Below are positions 26,268 to 35,668 of a stretch of 64,000 nt of DNA, in pieces. Every line of letters starts with the position of its first letter. The first letter of the stretch is position 1. The stretch is taken from contig OZ245326.1 in assembly GCA_965225915.1 (NCBI GenBank), positions 2,914,001-2,978,000 of the forward strand. The letters are read 5' to 3'. Under the pieces are notes generated by a model, which made no database searches, was not told the DNA's origin, and saw only the letters and a list, made by a program, of their open reading frames with translations. This DNA is from JAAXHH01 sp965225915. Its GTDB lineage: Bacteria > JAAXHH01. A program made the translations under genes and the position numbers.

Positions 26268-26339
26268 CTCCGGGGCCAGGACTCGAACCTGGATAGCCAG
26301 AACCAAAATCTGGTGTCCTGCCAATTGAACGACCCCGGA
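26268..26339 (-). tRNA. tRNA-Gln (anticodon TTG)
   Basis: The minus strand folds into a complete cloverleaf. The acceptor stem TCCGGGG/CCCCGGA has 7 pairs, the D stem is GTTC/GGAC, the anticodon stem CCAGA/TCTGG carries loop TTTTGGT (anticodon TTG), and the T stem CCAGG/CCTGG has loop TTCGAGT. The discriminator base is G, and CCA is not encoded, so the CCA-adding enzyme is needed. It lies between the trans-sulfuration gene and a small lipoprotein gene. Confidence 0.97.
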
Positions 26340-26343
26340 ATAC

Positions 26344-26742
26344 TTACGGTCCTGTCGGCGTTACGGACCGGAATACATCCGCTACCGAGACGATCTTGCA
26401 CGCACCGGTATTCGCGGCCCTTTCGACCTGGTATCTGAAGACGGTATCCGCGGTTACTTCCAGCGTGTCCCGTGCAACTCCGGAACATGTGGCGGAATCC
26501 ACCGAAAGGATGTGGGTCCCGGTGGAAACGGAACGAAACTCGGTGTATCCTCCAATCCCCAGTTCCCTCGTGTCTCCGGCCAGATCGACGCGGATGGTTT
26601 CGGTGCTGCCCAGCGTATTGAAGACGGTCAGCAGGAACGCATCCTCGCCTCCACAGGACGCGACGAAAATAGCCGCAAAAAGCAAGGCAGCGGCCGTGCC
26701 GGGACGTCTGCGATCGGGTCCTGCGCAATCGATTCCATCCAT
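26344..26742 (-). CDS. Small putative lipoprotein of unknown function
   Basis: The 132-residue protein starts with a basic segment (CAGPDRRRPGTA), a hydrophobic stretch (AALLFAAIFVA) and SCGGED, a credible lipobox cysteine around residue 32. The mature part is a short beta-rich domain (TVFNTLGSTETIRVDLAG, GIGGYTEFRSVSTGTHILSVDSATC) with two further cysteines that could pair. I do not recognise the family. The long upstream extension in frame is unlikely to be translated because the signal peptide would be buried. It ends 4 bp from the tRNA-Gln 5' end on the same strand. Confidence 0.7.
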   Translation of the reverse strand: MDGIDCAGPDRRRPGTAAALLFAAIFVASCGGEDAFLLTVFNTLGSTETIRVDLAGDTRELGIGGYTEFRSVSTGTHILSVDSATCSGVARDTLEVTADTVFRYQVERAANTGACKIVSVADVFRSVTPTGP

Positions 26743-27024
26743 GGGGAATACCTGTAAACTGTACGACCACGGCCAAAGCACCAAAGACCGGTCCAGCACA
26801 CCGCGGCGCGGTTCCGAGGAGCCCCATGTAGCGCGGCGTCGCCATACGGTCCGGCACAATCTACCCGCGTCGGCGTATGGTGTCAATTGGAAGTTGCCCT
26901 CGCACCGGAAACTTCGGGGCTGCTAGTGATCTAATCCACTTGACAGGGTCTCCATCCGAATGTACCATGGAGTTGCTCACGCGATTACCCCCTTACAGAT
27001 CAGGATTGAAAAGGCGGTGTTTTC

Positions 27025-28662
27025 ATGCTGAAATTATGGCATCTCCTTTGCAAACGCCTGTTCGCATACACTTTCCTCCTGGCTTTGCCCTTGATCTGCC
27101 CACCGGATACCGTCCTGGGTCAGGTGACGGGGGATCCTGTCCGACACGGCGATACGGTCACCATTGGTAAAGTGGCCGCCGGGAACCTTACATTCCACCC
27201 CTTGTTCAACAGCCTGGGTGTGGAAAGAGAGATCGCCGCGTTGATTTACGGTGAAGGCCTTCTGAGTGTGGACGAGACGGGCACACCGACGGACGGGCTG
27301 GCCTATCTGCCCATCAAACTTTCGGGCGGCCGCGACTGGGTGTTCCGGCTGAAACAGGGCATTGAATTCCACGATGGGGAATCGCTGACTGCCGATGATG
27401 TGATCTTCACCTACACGCAGTACAAGGCGTCCCGCGTGTACGATCCTATCTTCCACCGTTATTTCCAGAACATACAGGAAATTTCCGCCCTGGATCAGAA
27501 GACCGTCCGATTCATTTTAAAATCGCCGATCGAGGCCTTCCCCAACCGCCTTGCCGGGCTGGCCATTCTGCCCAGGTATCAACTGGACCGCGGCCTGTTC
27601 GCCGACGCCGGCAAGCAACTCGAAACGACACGTCCGGTCGGACTGGGGCCGTACCAGGTCGAATCCTGGCCCGTCTTCGACACGGTGATGCTCACGGCAA
27701 ACGAACGCTGGCACCGGGGCCGCGCTAACCTGGACCGGGTGGTTTACCGGTTCTACCCGACCTCGGAAACCCTGCAGGCGGCCTTTATCGTCCGGGAGGT
27801 CGATCTCATCGAAGTGGAACGCGACGGCACGCTTAAGGATTTGAAACGGGCGCGGTCCGATGCGAAAATCCAGGCAATTGTGCCTGGAAACCGTGCCTTC
27901 TCCGCAGTGTTCTACAATCACCGCCATCCTCTGCTTTCCCAATCGGTCATTCGACGGGCATTGACCTATGCTACGAACCGGCAGCGTATCCTGGACGAGG
28001 TGCTTGTCCGTGGCGCCGGGGTACTGGCTCAAAGTCCCATACACCCCGAGTTCGAGTTCAATGGCGGCGCGATGGGATTCAATTACAGTCCGCGTGAAGC
28101 CCTCGAGCTTTTGCGTAACGAGGGATGGCGGGACAGTGACGGTGACGGTTTCCTCGACCGGGAAGGACGGTCCCTCAGGTTCGAACTGTTGTTCCCCAGG
28201 GGGCAGTCGTCCGCCGAGAAGACGGTGCGGGTCATCAAGTTGAATCTGAACCACATCGGAATCCAGGTGGTTCCCGTACCCGTCACGCAGAAAGAACTGG
28301 TCCAGCGGCTCGATATCGGCAGTTACGAAGCGGCGCTGTTCGTTCAGGATTTCGAAACTACGCCGGATGATCTGTACGCGGTCTTTCATTCCGAAAGCAT
28401 CGGACTGGGCAACATTCTCGGTTATCGCAGCCGCCAGGTCGATCGCAACATCAATTTCCTGTTTGGACTGGCCGATCAGGTCAGCGCGGCCCCCGTCTAT
28501 CAACAACTCGAGTTGGTATTGATTCGGGACCAGCCCTGCATGTTCCTCTACTTCGTCGATACACGGTACGTCGCGTACGATCCCGCCTTGAAAAACCTGG
28601 GACCCCCGGGTGAAGCGCTCCGTTCGCCTGCAGCCTGGTACCGGACCTACGACTCCCCTTGA
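27025..28662 (+). CDS. Family 5 extracellular solute-binding protein, likely sensor partner
   Basis: The 545-residue protein has an N-terminal signal peptide (basic start, hydrophobic core to about residue 32). It then shows the peptide/nickel-binding fold of family 5 binding proteins: WVFRLKQGIEFHDGESLTADDVIFTY, RPVGLGPYQVESW, VIRRALTYATNRQRILDEVL and the YSPREALELLRNEGW-D-DGDG region. No permease or ATPase gene is nearby. Instead its stop codon overlaps the start of a histidine kinase (TGATG), and an NtrC-type regulator follows. The simplest reading is a periplasmic ligand receptor for that two-component system (inference). Oligopeptides are the common ligand class of the family, but the ligand here is unknown. 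Confidence 0.9.
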   Translation: MLKLWHLLCKRLFAYTFLLALPLICPPDTVLGQVTGDPVRHGDTVTIGKVAAGNLTFHPLFNSLGVEREIAALIYGEGLLSVDETGTPTDGLAYLPIKLSGGRDWVFRLKQGIEFHDGESLTADDVIFTYTQYKASRVYDPIFHRYFQNIQEISALDQKTVRFILKSPIEAFPNRLAGLAILPRYQLDRGLFADAGKQLETTRPVGLGPYQVESWPVFDTVMLTANERWHRGRANLDRVVYRFYPTSETLQAAFIVREVDLIEVERDGTLKDLKRARSDAKIQAIVPGNRAFSAVFYNHRHPLLSQSVIRRALTYATNRQRILDEVLVRGAGVLAQSPIHPEFEFNGGAMGFNYSPREALELLRNEGWRDSDGDGFLDREGRSLRFELLFPRGQSSAEKTVRVIKLNLNHIGIQVVPVPVTQKELVQRLDIGSYEAALFVQDFETTPDDLYAVFHSESIGLGNILGYRSRQVDRNINFLFGLADQVSAAPVYQQLELVLIRDQPCMFLYFVDTRYVAYDPALKNLGPPGEALRSPAAWYRTYDSP

Positions 28663-30524
28663 TGGCGCACAAACCCATGGTTTCCAAGACCCTACGTGAA
28701 GGTTTGTGGCCGCGTCTGCTCGTATCTCATATCGCCCTGGCCACCATACCGGTGCTGATCGTCGGCCTGCTTCTACTCGCGACGGCCCGCCGTTCGATCG
28801 AAGATACGGTGGCAGACGGCAACCAGGAGGTCGCGCGCAGGGCAAGCAACGAGATCCGGCTGTACATCGAACAGGCACAGCGCGTGATCGACCTGGCCGC
28901 GGACAATATGGACATGATCGACGCCGCGGACATGGTGTACCAGAAACTGATCGACAACCTGGTCATCCGGCAGGAATTCCTCAGCGAACTGGCCGTGCTG
29001 GATCTTACGGGCCGGGAGATGCTGACCACCCGTCTTGAAGGGCATCTGAGGACGCGGGCGGACCTGGAACTCCCTCCGGGCGACGGCACCTCGATTTCCC
29101 CCGTGTTTATCTCGAGCGACGGACTGCCCGTGGTGACGATCACCGTGCCCTTGCGACGGTTCAACGAGCACACGGGATACCTGGCCGCGCTGGTGAACCT
29201 CAAGGACATGTGGGACCTGGTGGACAACATTCAACTGGGAGAGGGACAGACGGAAGGATTTGGAAACGCCTATGTCGCTACCGGGACCGGGCGCCTGATC
29301 GCCCATCCCGAAAGGGAACGGGTATACCGGCAGGATGATCTTTCCATGTCTCCCGTGGGAAAGGCGCTGAGTGAACGGCAAAGCGGTACGCTGGTCTACA
29401 CCGGGCCCCAGGGAGAAGTGGTGGCCGCTTTCGCGACGGTCGAAACGCTCGGGTGGAAGGTCGTCATCGAGCAACCGACGGCGAAGGCCTTCGCCCGGTC
29501 GCAGGACATGATCCTGGGCATCAGCGTCCTCATGGCCATCAGCGCGGCAGTCGCCTCCCTGATCGGGATCCTGGTCGTACGCAAGATCGTCCGGCCGATC
29601 TACGAACTGGTGCGGGGTGCGCAGTTGTTCGCCCGGGGCAGGTTGACGCATACCATTGAAACGCCGGGGCATGGAGAACTGACCACCCTGGCCCGTGAGT
29701 TTAACCAGATGGCGAGGGAATTGCTGGAAAAAGAACGCCGCCTCAAACGAGCCGAACGTCTGGCCACGCTGAGCAAATTCGCCACCATTCTGTCCCATGA
29801 GATACGCAACCCGCTCAATTCGATGATTATCAACCTGAGGATACTCAAGCGGGACATGGAAAAGCACAACAGCGATACCCGAAAACAGGGCGGTCACTAT
29901 GAGAAGGTAATTTCGGAAATCTGGCGTATCGACAGCCTCGTCGAGAACTTCCTGAACTACGCCAGGCCGCCCGAGCTGATACCTTTTCCCCACGACATCA
30001 ACGCTGTGCTTGACGAGGTCGTCGCGATCCACCAGGGTACGGCGCAGGAACGGAGCGTGAGCATAGCAACCCGGTACCAGGGGGACGAACTGATGGTGTC
30101 CGTCGACATCAACCAGATCAAGCAGGTGTTCTTGAACATCATGCTGAACGCCTTCGATGCCATGGAAAAAGGCGGTACGCTGACGATATCAACGAAGTTG
30201 GTGCCGCCCCTGCACAGCAACGACCTGACCGGGGAAGACTTCGGGACAAACCCCCACGTAAACGTAACTTTCGCCGATACGGGGCGTGGCATCGATCCGG
30301 ACCAGTTGGCGCGTATATTCGAGGTGTACTATACCTCCAAGTCAACCGGTACTGGACTGGGCCTGCCTATTGCGCAGCAAATCGTGGAGAAGCACGGGGG
30401 CGGGATCTCGGTCGAAAGCGAACCAGGTACCGGGACGACCTTCACCTTGTCATTGCCGGTGCTGGAAGCAAACGCGACTGAGCCGGTTTCCAGACAGCCC
30501 TTCGAATCGGTCGGCACTGAATAG
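28662..30524 (+). CDS. Membrane sensor histidine kinase with periplasmic Cache-like domain
   Basis: The 620-residue protein begins with a transmembrane helix (~15-40), then a periplasmic sensor of about 240 residues resembling a double Cache domain (AVLDLTGREML, ATGTGRLIAHPE, VETLGWKVVIEQP). A second transmembrane helix lies near ~285-305, followed by a HAMP linker, HisKA with ILSHEIRNPLNSM, and the ATPase boxes NIMLNAFDAMEKGG, DTGRGIDPDQL and TGLGLPIAQQIVEKHGG. The ATG shares one base with the stop of the binding-protein gene, so translation is coupled. It resembles AtoS/NtrB-type kinases, which pair with NtrC-type regulators, as here. Confidence 0.94.
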   Translation: MAHKPMVSKTLREGLWPRLLVSHIALATIPVLIVGLLLLATARRSIEDTVADGNQEVARRASNEIRLYIEQAQRVIDLAADNMDMIDAADMVYQKLIDNLVIRQEFLSELAVLDLTGREMLTTRLEGHLRTRADLELPPGDGTSISPVFISSDGLPVVTITVPLRRFNEHTGYLAALVNLKDMWDLVDNIQLGEGQTEGFGNAYVATGTGRLIAHPERERVYRQDDLSMSPVGKALSERQSGTLVYTGPQGEVVAAFATVETLGWKVVIEQPTAKAFARSQDMILGISVLMAISAAVASLIGILVVRKIVRPIYELVRGAQLFARGRLTHTIETPGHGELTTLAREFNQMARELLEKERRLKRAERLATLSKFATILSHEIRNPLNSMIINLRILKRDMEKHNSDTRKQGGHYEKVISEIWRIDSLVENFLNYARPPELIPFPHDINAVLDEVVAIHQGTAQERSVSIATRYQGDELMVSVDINQIKQVFLNIMLNAFDAMEKGGTLTISTKLVPPLHSNDLTGEDFGTNPHVNVTFADTGRGIDPDQLARIFEVYYTSKSTGTGLGLPIAQQIVEKHGGGISVESEPGTGTTFTLSLPVLEANATEPVSRQPFESVGTE

Positions 30525-30560
30525 CCTACCAATCGAGGTAGAGCGGAACAGAGGACTTTT

Positions 30561-31907
30561 ATGGATCGTATCCTGATCGCGGAAGATGACCGGAACACCC
30601 GGGAAGGATTGGTAGAGTTACTATCGGACGAGGGATATGAAGTCACGGGTGTGACAGACGGTGAACAGGCCTATGAAACGGCCCAAAAGCGCCATTTCGA
30701 CGTTTTACTCACGGACATGAAAATGCCCCGTGTGAACGGTCTGAACCTGATCAAGCGAGTGACCGGCACTTCTCCGGAAACGAGTATTATCATGATGACC
30801 GCTTTCGCCACGGTGGAGACGGCCGTCAAGGCGATGCGCGACGGCGCGTTTTCCTACCTGACCAAGCCGCTGAATGTCGAAGAACTGCTCGCCACGATTC
30901 AAGGCGCGCTGCAGGAGAAGAAACACAAGCAGCGCGTGTCGGCGTCGCCGCGGCCTTCCTCCATCCCCGACCCCGATATCATTGGCGAAAGCGACCAGAT
31001 AAAACGCATATTTCAAAGGGTGGAAAAGGTCGCCAGGGCCAATACCACGGTCCTGCTGTTGGGTGAAAGCGGTACGGGCAAGAGCTTGATCGCCCGGGCG
31101 ATACACACGAAGAGCTACCGTAGGGACCAGCCTTTCGTGGACGTAAGCTGCGCCTCCATTCCGGAAGGACTGCTTGAAAGCGAGCTCTTCGGTACCGAAA
31201 AGGGGGCGTATACCGGTGCGTTGAACAAGACACGAAAAGGGTACTTCGAACGGGCGGCCGGGGGATCGATATTCCTGGATGAAATCGGTGAAATAAGCGG
31301 TACCGTCCAGGTCAAGCTGCTTAGGGTGCTACAGGAACGGCGATTCGAAAGGCTCGGCGGAACCGAACCGTTGAATATCGACGTCCGGGTGATCACGGCT
31401 ACAAACCGGAACCTGGAAGATGCTGTCGCGGAGGGACGCTACCGGCAGGACCTTTACTACCGGCTCAATGTCATACCCATCGTCGTGCCCCCCCTTCGAG
31501 ACCACAGGGACGATATCCCGCCGCTCATCAACTATTTCATCCGGAAATACACGCTGGAGAATGAGCTCGGAGACAAGTACATTTCCGACGACGCCCTGGA
31601 GATCTGCATGGGGTACGACTGGCCGGGAAACATCCGGGAAGTGGAGAACGCCATAGAGAGCGCCGTGGTGTTGAGTGACGGGGAATTCATCCTTCCCGAA
31701 CATCTGCCGGATTTTACCTCCATGCCCGCCATAGTGTCGAGTACCGGTGCCAGTCAGGGTTCCCTTAAGGACTCCAGGGGACAGGCGGAAAAGCTCCTCA
31801 TACAGCAAGCGCTGCTGGAGTCCGGTGGTAACCGCACGCGCGCGGCGGAATCGCTCGGGGTGACGGTAAGGACCATTCAGTACAAGATCAAGAAATACGA
31901 TCTTTAG
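30561..31907 (+). CDS. Sigma54-dependent response regulator, NtrC family
   Basis: The 448-residue protein has a receiver domain (residues 1-~120; AEDDRNTREGL, phosphoacceptor in LLTDMKMPRVNG, TKPL lysine). It then has an AAA+ sigma54-interaction domain with Walker A GESGTGKSLIARAIH, the GAFTGA loop as GAYTGA and Walker B GSIFLDEIGEI, the arginine-finger region, and a C-terminal Fis-type helix-turn-helix (GGNRTRAAESLGVTVRTIQYKIKKY). Phe-to-Tyr in the GAFTGA loop also occurs in other working regulators. It is the third gene of the binding protein-kinase-regulator operon. Its targets are not visible, but the TonB-receptor gene downstream is one possibility. Confidence 0.96.
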   Translation: MDRILIAEDDRNTREGLVELLSDEGYEVTGVTDGEQAYETAQKRHFDVLLTDMKMPRVNGLNLIKRVTGTSPETSIIMMTAFATVETAVKAMRDGAFSYLTKPLNVEELLATIQGALQEKKHKQRVSASPRPSSIPDPDIIGESDQIKRIFQRVEKVARANTTVLLLGESGTGKSLIARAIHTKSYRRDQPFVDVSCASIPEGLLESELFGTEKGAYTGALNKTRKGYFERAAGGSIFLDEIGEISGTVQVKLLRVLQERRFERLGGTEPLNIDVRVITATNRNLEDAVAEGRYRQDLYYRLNVIPIVVPPLRDHRDDIPPLINYFIRKYTLENELGDKYISDDALEICMGYDWPGNIREVENAIESAVVLSDGEFILPEHLPDFTSMPAIVSSTGASQGSLKDSRGQAEKLLIQQALLESGGNRTRAAESLGVTVRTIQYKIKKYDL

Positions 31908-31973
31908 ATCTGTTTCTTCCAGGAAGATGCATTCTCCGTCCATGCGAGAGGCGTATTCAGGCAGTGCCGGGAA

Positions 31974-32831
31974 ATGGAAACGAAATCCATCACCGTATCC
32001 GTCGTGATCCCTACATTCAACCGCGAGGAACGGCTGCCGGCAGCGATCCGGTCCGTACTGAGCCAGTCGCTGCCGCCCTCCGAGATCATCGTTATCGATG
32101 ATGGTTCCACGGACGCAACGGCGGATTGTATAAAATCCTTTCCCGAAGTTCGGTACATTCATCAGGAAAACCAGGGAGTCAGCCAGGCCAGAAACCATGG
32201 CATACGGGCGTCGAAACACGAATGGATCGCCTTTCTCGACTCCGATGACGAATGGCTGCCTCGCAAGCTGGAACGACAGTGCGGAGCTCTGGAACGCCAG
32301 CCGCAATACCGGTTTTGCCACACTGATGAAATCTGGATCCGCAAGGGCAGGCGGGTCAATGCCATGAAGAAACATGCCAAACACGGGGGATTCATCTTCA
32401 GCCAATGCCTGCCCCTGTGTGTCATATCCCCGTCATCCGCGTTGATACACCGTGGCCTGTTCGAGCGCTATGGCACATTCGATCCGGAATTGCCGGTTTG
32501 CGAAGACTACGATCTGTGGCTGCGCATCTGTGCAAGGGAACCCGTGCTTTTCGTTGACGAGCCCCTGCTGAAGAAGTTCGGCGGCCACGAAGACCAGTTG
32601 TCGCACGCTTACTGGGGCATGGACCGGTTTCGTATTCACGCACTGGAAAACCTGGTCCAGAGCGGCGTATTGGAGGAGGAGGCGTTGGCCGGCGCCGTGG
32701 CCACCCTTTGCCGTAAAATCGACATATACGCCAACGGTGCCGCGAAGCGGCGCAAATTCGAGGAAGCGGAAACTTACAGGGTTAAGAAACGATACTACGA
32801 AGCACGTTTCGCCGCGGTTTTATGCGGCTGA
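31974..32831 (+). CDS. Family 2 glycosyltransferase
   Basis: The 285-residue protein is a GT-A fold transferase. It shows VSVVIPTFNREERLPAAIRSVLSQ, VIDDGSTDAT (nucleotide-sugar binding Asp pair), NQGVSQARNHGI, the DxD-like metal motif FLDSDDEWLP and CEDYDLWLRI near the acceptor site. The C-terminal ~60 residues are helical and charged. It probably transfers a sugar to lipid- or protein-linked glycan at the inner membrane, but has no membrane segments of its own. The acceptor is unknown. It lies 66 bp after the NtrC-type gene and could share its transcript. Confidence 0.9.
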   Translation: METKSITVSVVIPTFNREERLPAAIRSVLSQSLPPSEIIVIDDGSTDATADCIKSFPEVRYIHQENQGVSQARNHGIRASKHEWIAFLDSDDEWLPRKLERQCGALERQPQYRFCHTDEIWIRKGRRVNAMKKHAKHGGFIFSQCLPLCVISPSSALIHRGLFERYGTFDPELPVCEDYDLWLRICAREPVLFVDEPLLKKFGGHEDQLSHAYWGMDRFRIHALENLVQSGVLEEEALAGAVATLCRKIDIYANGAAKRRKFEEAETYRVKKRYYEARFAAVLCG

Positions 32832-32983
32832 TAGTATGCAAAATCTTTCATGGCGAACCGAAGCGGCTTTCCGGTTATGGTCCACACCGGTCGTGCTTCG
32901 TTATGGGAAACCAGCAAAGTTTCCCATCTTCGGGGCATGTGCCACCGGTTAAGGTATACCGGCATGCTATTTGCGCATGTGTA

Positions 32984-33011
32984 GTATTCGATTAGTTGTA
33001 TTCGATTAGTT
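32984..33011. repeat. 14-bp tandem duplication upstream of the TonB-receptor gene
   Basis: GTATTCGATTAGTT occurs twice in perfect tandem, followed by GTATTA, the start of a third partial copy. It lies 42-70 bp before the receptor start codon, in the expected promoter/leader zone. It may alter promoter spacing or be a duplicated regulator site; neither can be decided from sequence. Confidence 0.85.
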
Positions 33012-33053
33012 GTATTAACTGGACGGATCCTGCCATTGAAACCGGGATGGCCC

Positions 33054-35657
33054 ATGAAACGCATCGTTTTACTGTTATTCCTTTACTGCGGTCTCGTGCC
33101 GTTTTCCGCAAACGCGATTACTTCCGGCAAAATCACGGGATTTGTCCAGGACGCGGCGACACTGGATCCACTGGCGGGCGTCTCCATTCGCGTCAAGGGT
33201 ACCGAATTGCGCACCATATCCGGCTTGAACGGCGAGTACTTCATTCTCAACGTTCCCGTGGGGGCCTACCGGGTCGAAGTCCATATGATCGGATACCTGC
33301 CCGTCCGAACGCAAGAGGTTACGGTCAACAGCGACCGTACCACGCGGATCGACTTCGAACTGGAGACGACCATTCTCGACCTGGCGGAACCGGTCACGAT
33401 CATCGCCTCCAGGACGTCGATCCGGTCTGACCTGACCGCTTCGAGCGAATTGATCGTTCCCAGGGAAATCGAGTCACTGCCCGTTACGGACCTGTCGGAC
33501 CTGATCTTTCTCCAGAACGGGGTCGTCCGGGACGCCGAGGGAGATTTGCACGTTCGCGGCGGCCGGGGAAACGAAATCTCCTACTATGTTGACGGCGCTT
33601 CCCTGGAGGATCCCCTGTTGGGCGGCATGGGTACGCATATTCAGTTGGATTCGATCGCGGAACTGGTCATCAACCGGGGCGGCTTCGACGCGCAGTACGG
33701 GGAAGCCATGTCAGGCGTCGTCAATATCGTAACCCGCGAGGGAAGCGGTCCCGTGTCCGGAACGCTTCGAGCCGCGACCACCCTTCAGTCCCAGTACGAC
33801 CTGGAAACGGGGGGCTACGACGATACGTCAGCAGGAAGGGGAGGCCGCGTGGAGGGAACACTGAGCGGTTCTCTGCCCTGGCTCGGGGATCGCGGAGGCT
33901 ATTTTCTTTCGGGTCAGGTGTTGAGCGACGGGCACCATATCCCGCACAACAGCCGATCACTAGCCACGGTGGCGGGAAACATGGTGTTCAAACCCTATCC
34001 GCTCCTTAAGCTGAAGATAAGCGGACATTACTTCCGTCAGCGTCATTTTCAGTATGACCATCGCAATCAGACCGGACTTTCCTACGATTTCAATCCGGAC
34101 GGGCTGCCGGAAAGACAGGCACGAAGCTACGCGCTCAACCTGTCCGTCAGCCAGAACATCAGCCCGAGTTTTTTCTATACCGCCCGGTTTTACAGGTATT
34201 CCACCAACAGCACCCTGTTTCCCACCATGCTGACGGACAGGTATTGGACGCTGTGGCCGGGCTATTCGGAGGACGATCGCGGCGAATACAACGGATCGAT
34301 CTATGAGTCCAATCTATTGGCGTCGGATCGTTTCCAGGGTTTGCCGTTTACCGAAGGCGGCGACTTCTTCCCACTATACAGGGATACCAAAGCCACCTAT
34401 TATGGCGCCAGGGCGGATCTGACCGCTCAGATCACCTACTGGAGTCAGATCCGGGCGGGGGCTGAAGCGCAGTGGTACCGGATGGATTGGGACGAAAAGT
34501 CGTTTCTGCAGGCCGCGCTGCACGGCCAGAGGTACTCCGTAAGCCCGGTGGAAGGAGCACTATACCTGCAGAACAAGATGGAATTGAGCAGGTTAATCGT
34601 AAATGCCGGACTCCGGGTGGACTACCTCGATACGAGCCAGCGGTTTTTCGTCGATCTTCCGACGGGCCAGTCCGAGCAAAGGGACAACTCGACCAAGATT
34701 CGGCTGAGTCCGCGCCTGGGCGTTTCTCACTCCTTTACCTCCAGAAGTCTGCTCCGGTTCAACTACGGCTACTTCTTCCAGCCTCCGGAGTTCAGGCTCG
34801 CCTACGCGAACCTGAGGCGCGACCTCAGTGGAGAGTCCCCGCGCCTGGGTAATCCAGACCTGGCGCCGCAGAAGACGGTGGCCTACGAATTCGGCCTGGA
34901 GCATATGCTGTCCGGGGACATCCGTATCGGGCTCACGGCATCCTACAAGACCATTTCAAACCTGACGTCGACGGCGCAGGTCCAGTACCCCGGCGGTATG
35001 TACTACATTTTCAACAATGCGGATTTCGGTTCCGTGCGCAGCGTCGAGTTCATCTTGAAAAGGGACGTATCGCGCGTGCTGTCCGGATCCTTGAACTACA
35101 CCTATTCTGTCGCAAGGGGCAGCGCATCCTCGCCCCAGGAACACGCGGACCAGGTCAACCCGTCAGTAAGAGGCTATTTCCCCCTTGCCTTTGACCAGCG
35201 GCACACCGTGAAAGCGGTGGTGAACCTGCTGGCGCCCGATACCGGCCAGGAACGATTACTGGGCGTACCGCTTCGAGGTTGGGGGCTGTCACTTGTGGGA
35301 TATTACGGCAGCGGACTGCCGTACACGCCGACCAACACCCTGAGGGAACAGACGGCAACCGCACCGAACCAGTCGCGGTTGCCCTCCTTAGTCAATCTCG
35401 ACTTCCGTCTGAGAAAGCGCATGAATGCCGGCAAGTTCACGTACACGTTGTTTTCGGAGGTCCGGAACGTATTCGACCGCCGCAGTGTAGTGAGCGTATA
35501 CGCCAATACAGGTCGGCCGGGGGACGACGGATACACCCTGGAATCCCGCGCCGGCCGGTCGGACGAATTCGTTCGTCTACGGCGACTGTTGAGCCTGGAT
35601 CCCCAGCACTACGCCCCGCCCCGCGAAATCCGCCTGGGTTTCGAGATTGGTTTCTGA
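33054..35657 (+). CDS. TonB-dependent outer-membrane receptor with CarboxypepD-regulatory-like domain
   Basis: The 867-residue protein has a signal peptide (MKRIVLLLFLYCGLVPFSANA). It continues with an N-terminal carboxypeptidase-regulatory-like beta domain (ITGFVQDAATLDPLAGVSIRVKGT...GLNGEYFILNVPVGAYRVEV), typical of FCB-group receptors, and a plug domain (LHVRGGRGNEISYYVDGASLEDPL, GGFDAQYGEAMSGVVNIVTREG). The rest is a long aromatic-rich beta barrel ending in a terminal Phe. The SusD partner expected in Bacteroidota starch-type systems is absent. The substrate is unknown. A 14-bp tandem repeat sits just upstream. Confidence 0.92.
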   Translation: MKRIVLLLFLYCGLVPFSANAITSGKITGFVQDAATLDPLAGVSIRVKGTELRTISGLNGEYFILNVPVGAYRVEVHMIGYLPVRTQEVTVNSDRTTRIDFELETTILDLAEPVTIIASRTSIRSDLTASSELIVPREIESLPVTDLSDLIFLQNGVVRDAEGDLHVRGGRGNEISYYVDGASLEDPLLGGMGTHIQLDSIAELVINRGGFDAQYGEAMSGVVNIVTREGSGPVSGTLRAATTLQSQYDLETGGYDDTSAGRGGRVEGTLSGSLPWLGDRGGYFLSGQVLSDGHHIPHNSRSLATVAGNMVFKPYPLLKLKISGHYFRQRHFQYDHRNQTGLSYDFNPDGLPERQARSYALNLSVSQNISPSFFYTARFYRYSTNSTLFPTMLTDRYWTLWPGYSEDDRGEYNGSIYESNLLASDRFQGLPFTEGGDFFPLYRDTKATYYGARADLTAQITYWSQIRAGAEAQWYRMDWDEKSFLQAALHGQRYSVSPVEGALYLQNKMELSRLIVNAGLRVDYLDTSQRFFVDLPTGQSEQRDNSTKIRLSPRLGVSHSFTSRSLLRFNYGYFFQPPEFRLAYANLRRDLSGESPRLGNPDLAPQKTVAYEFGLEHMLSGDIRIGLTASYKTISNLTSTAQVQYPGGMYYIFNNADFGSVRSVEFILKRDVSRVLSGSLNYTYSVARGSASSPQEHADQVNPSVRGYFPLAFDQRHTVKAVVNLLAPDTGQERLLGVPLRGWGLSLVGYYGSGLPYTPTNTLREQTATAPNQSRLPSLVNLDFRLRKRMNAGKFTYTLFSEVRNVFDRRSVVSVYANTGRPGDDGYTLESRAGRSDEFVRLRRLLSLDPQHYAPPREIRLGFEIGF

Positions 35658-35668
35658 AAGAATCCGTC

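Noticed and set aside
27025..28662. A full peptide ABC import operon at the binding-protein gene.
   Set aside because: No permease or ATPase gene is present on either side; the neighbours are a kinase and a regulator.
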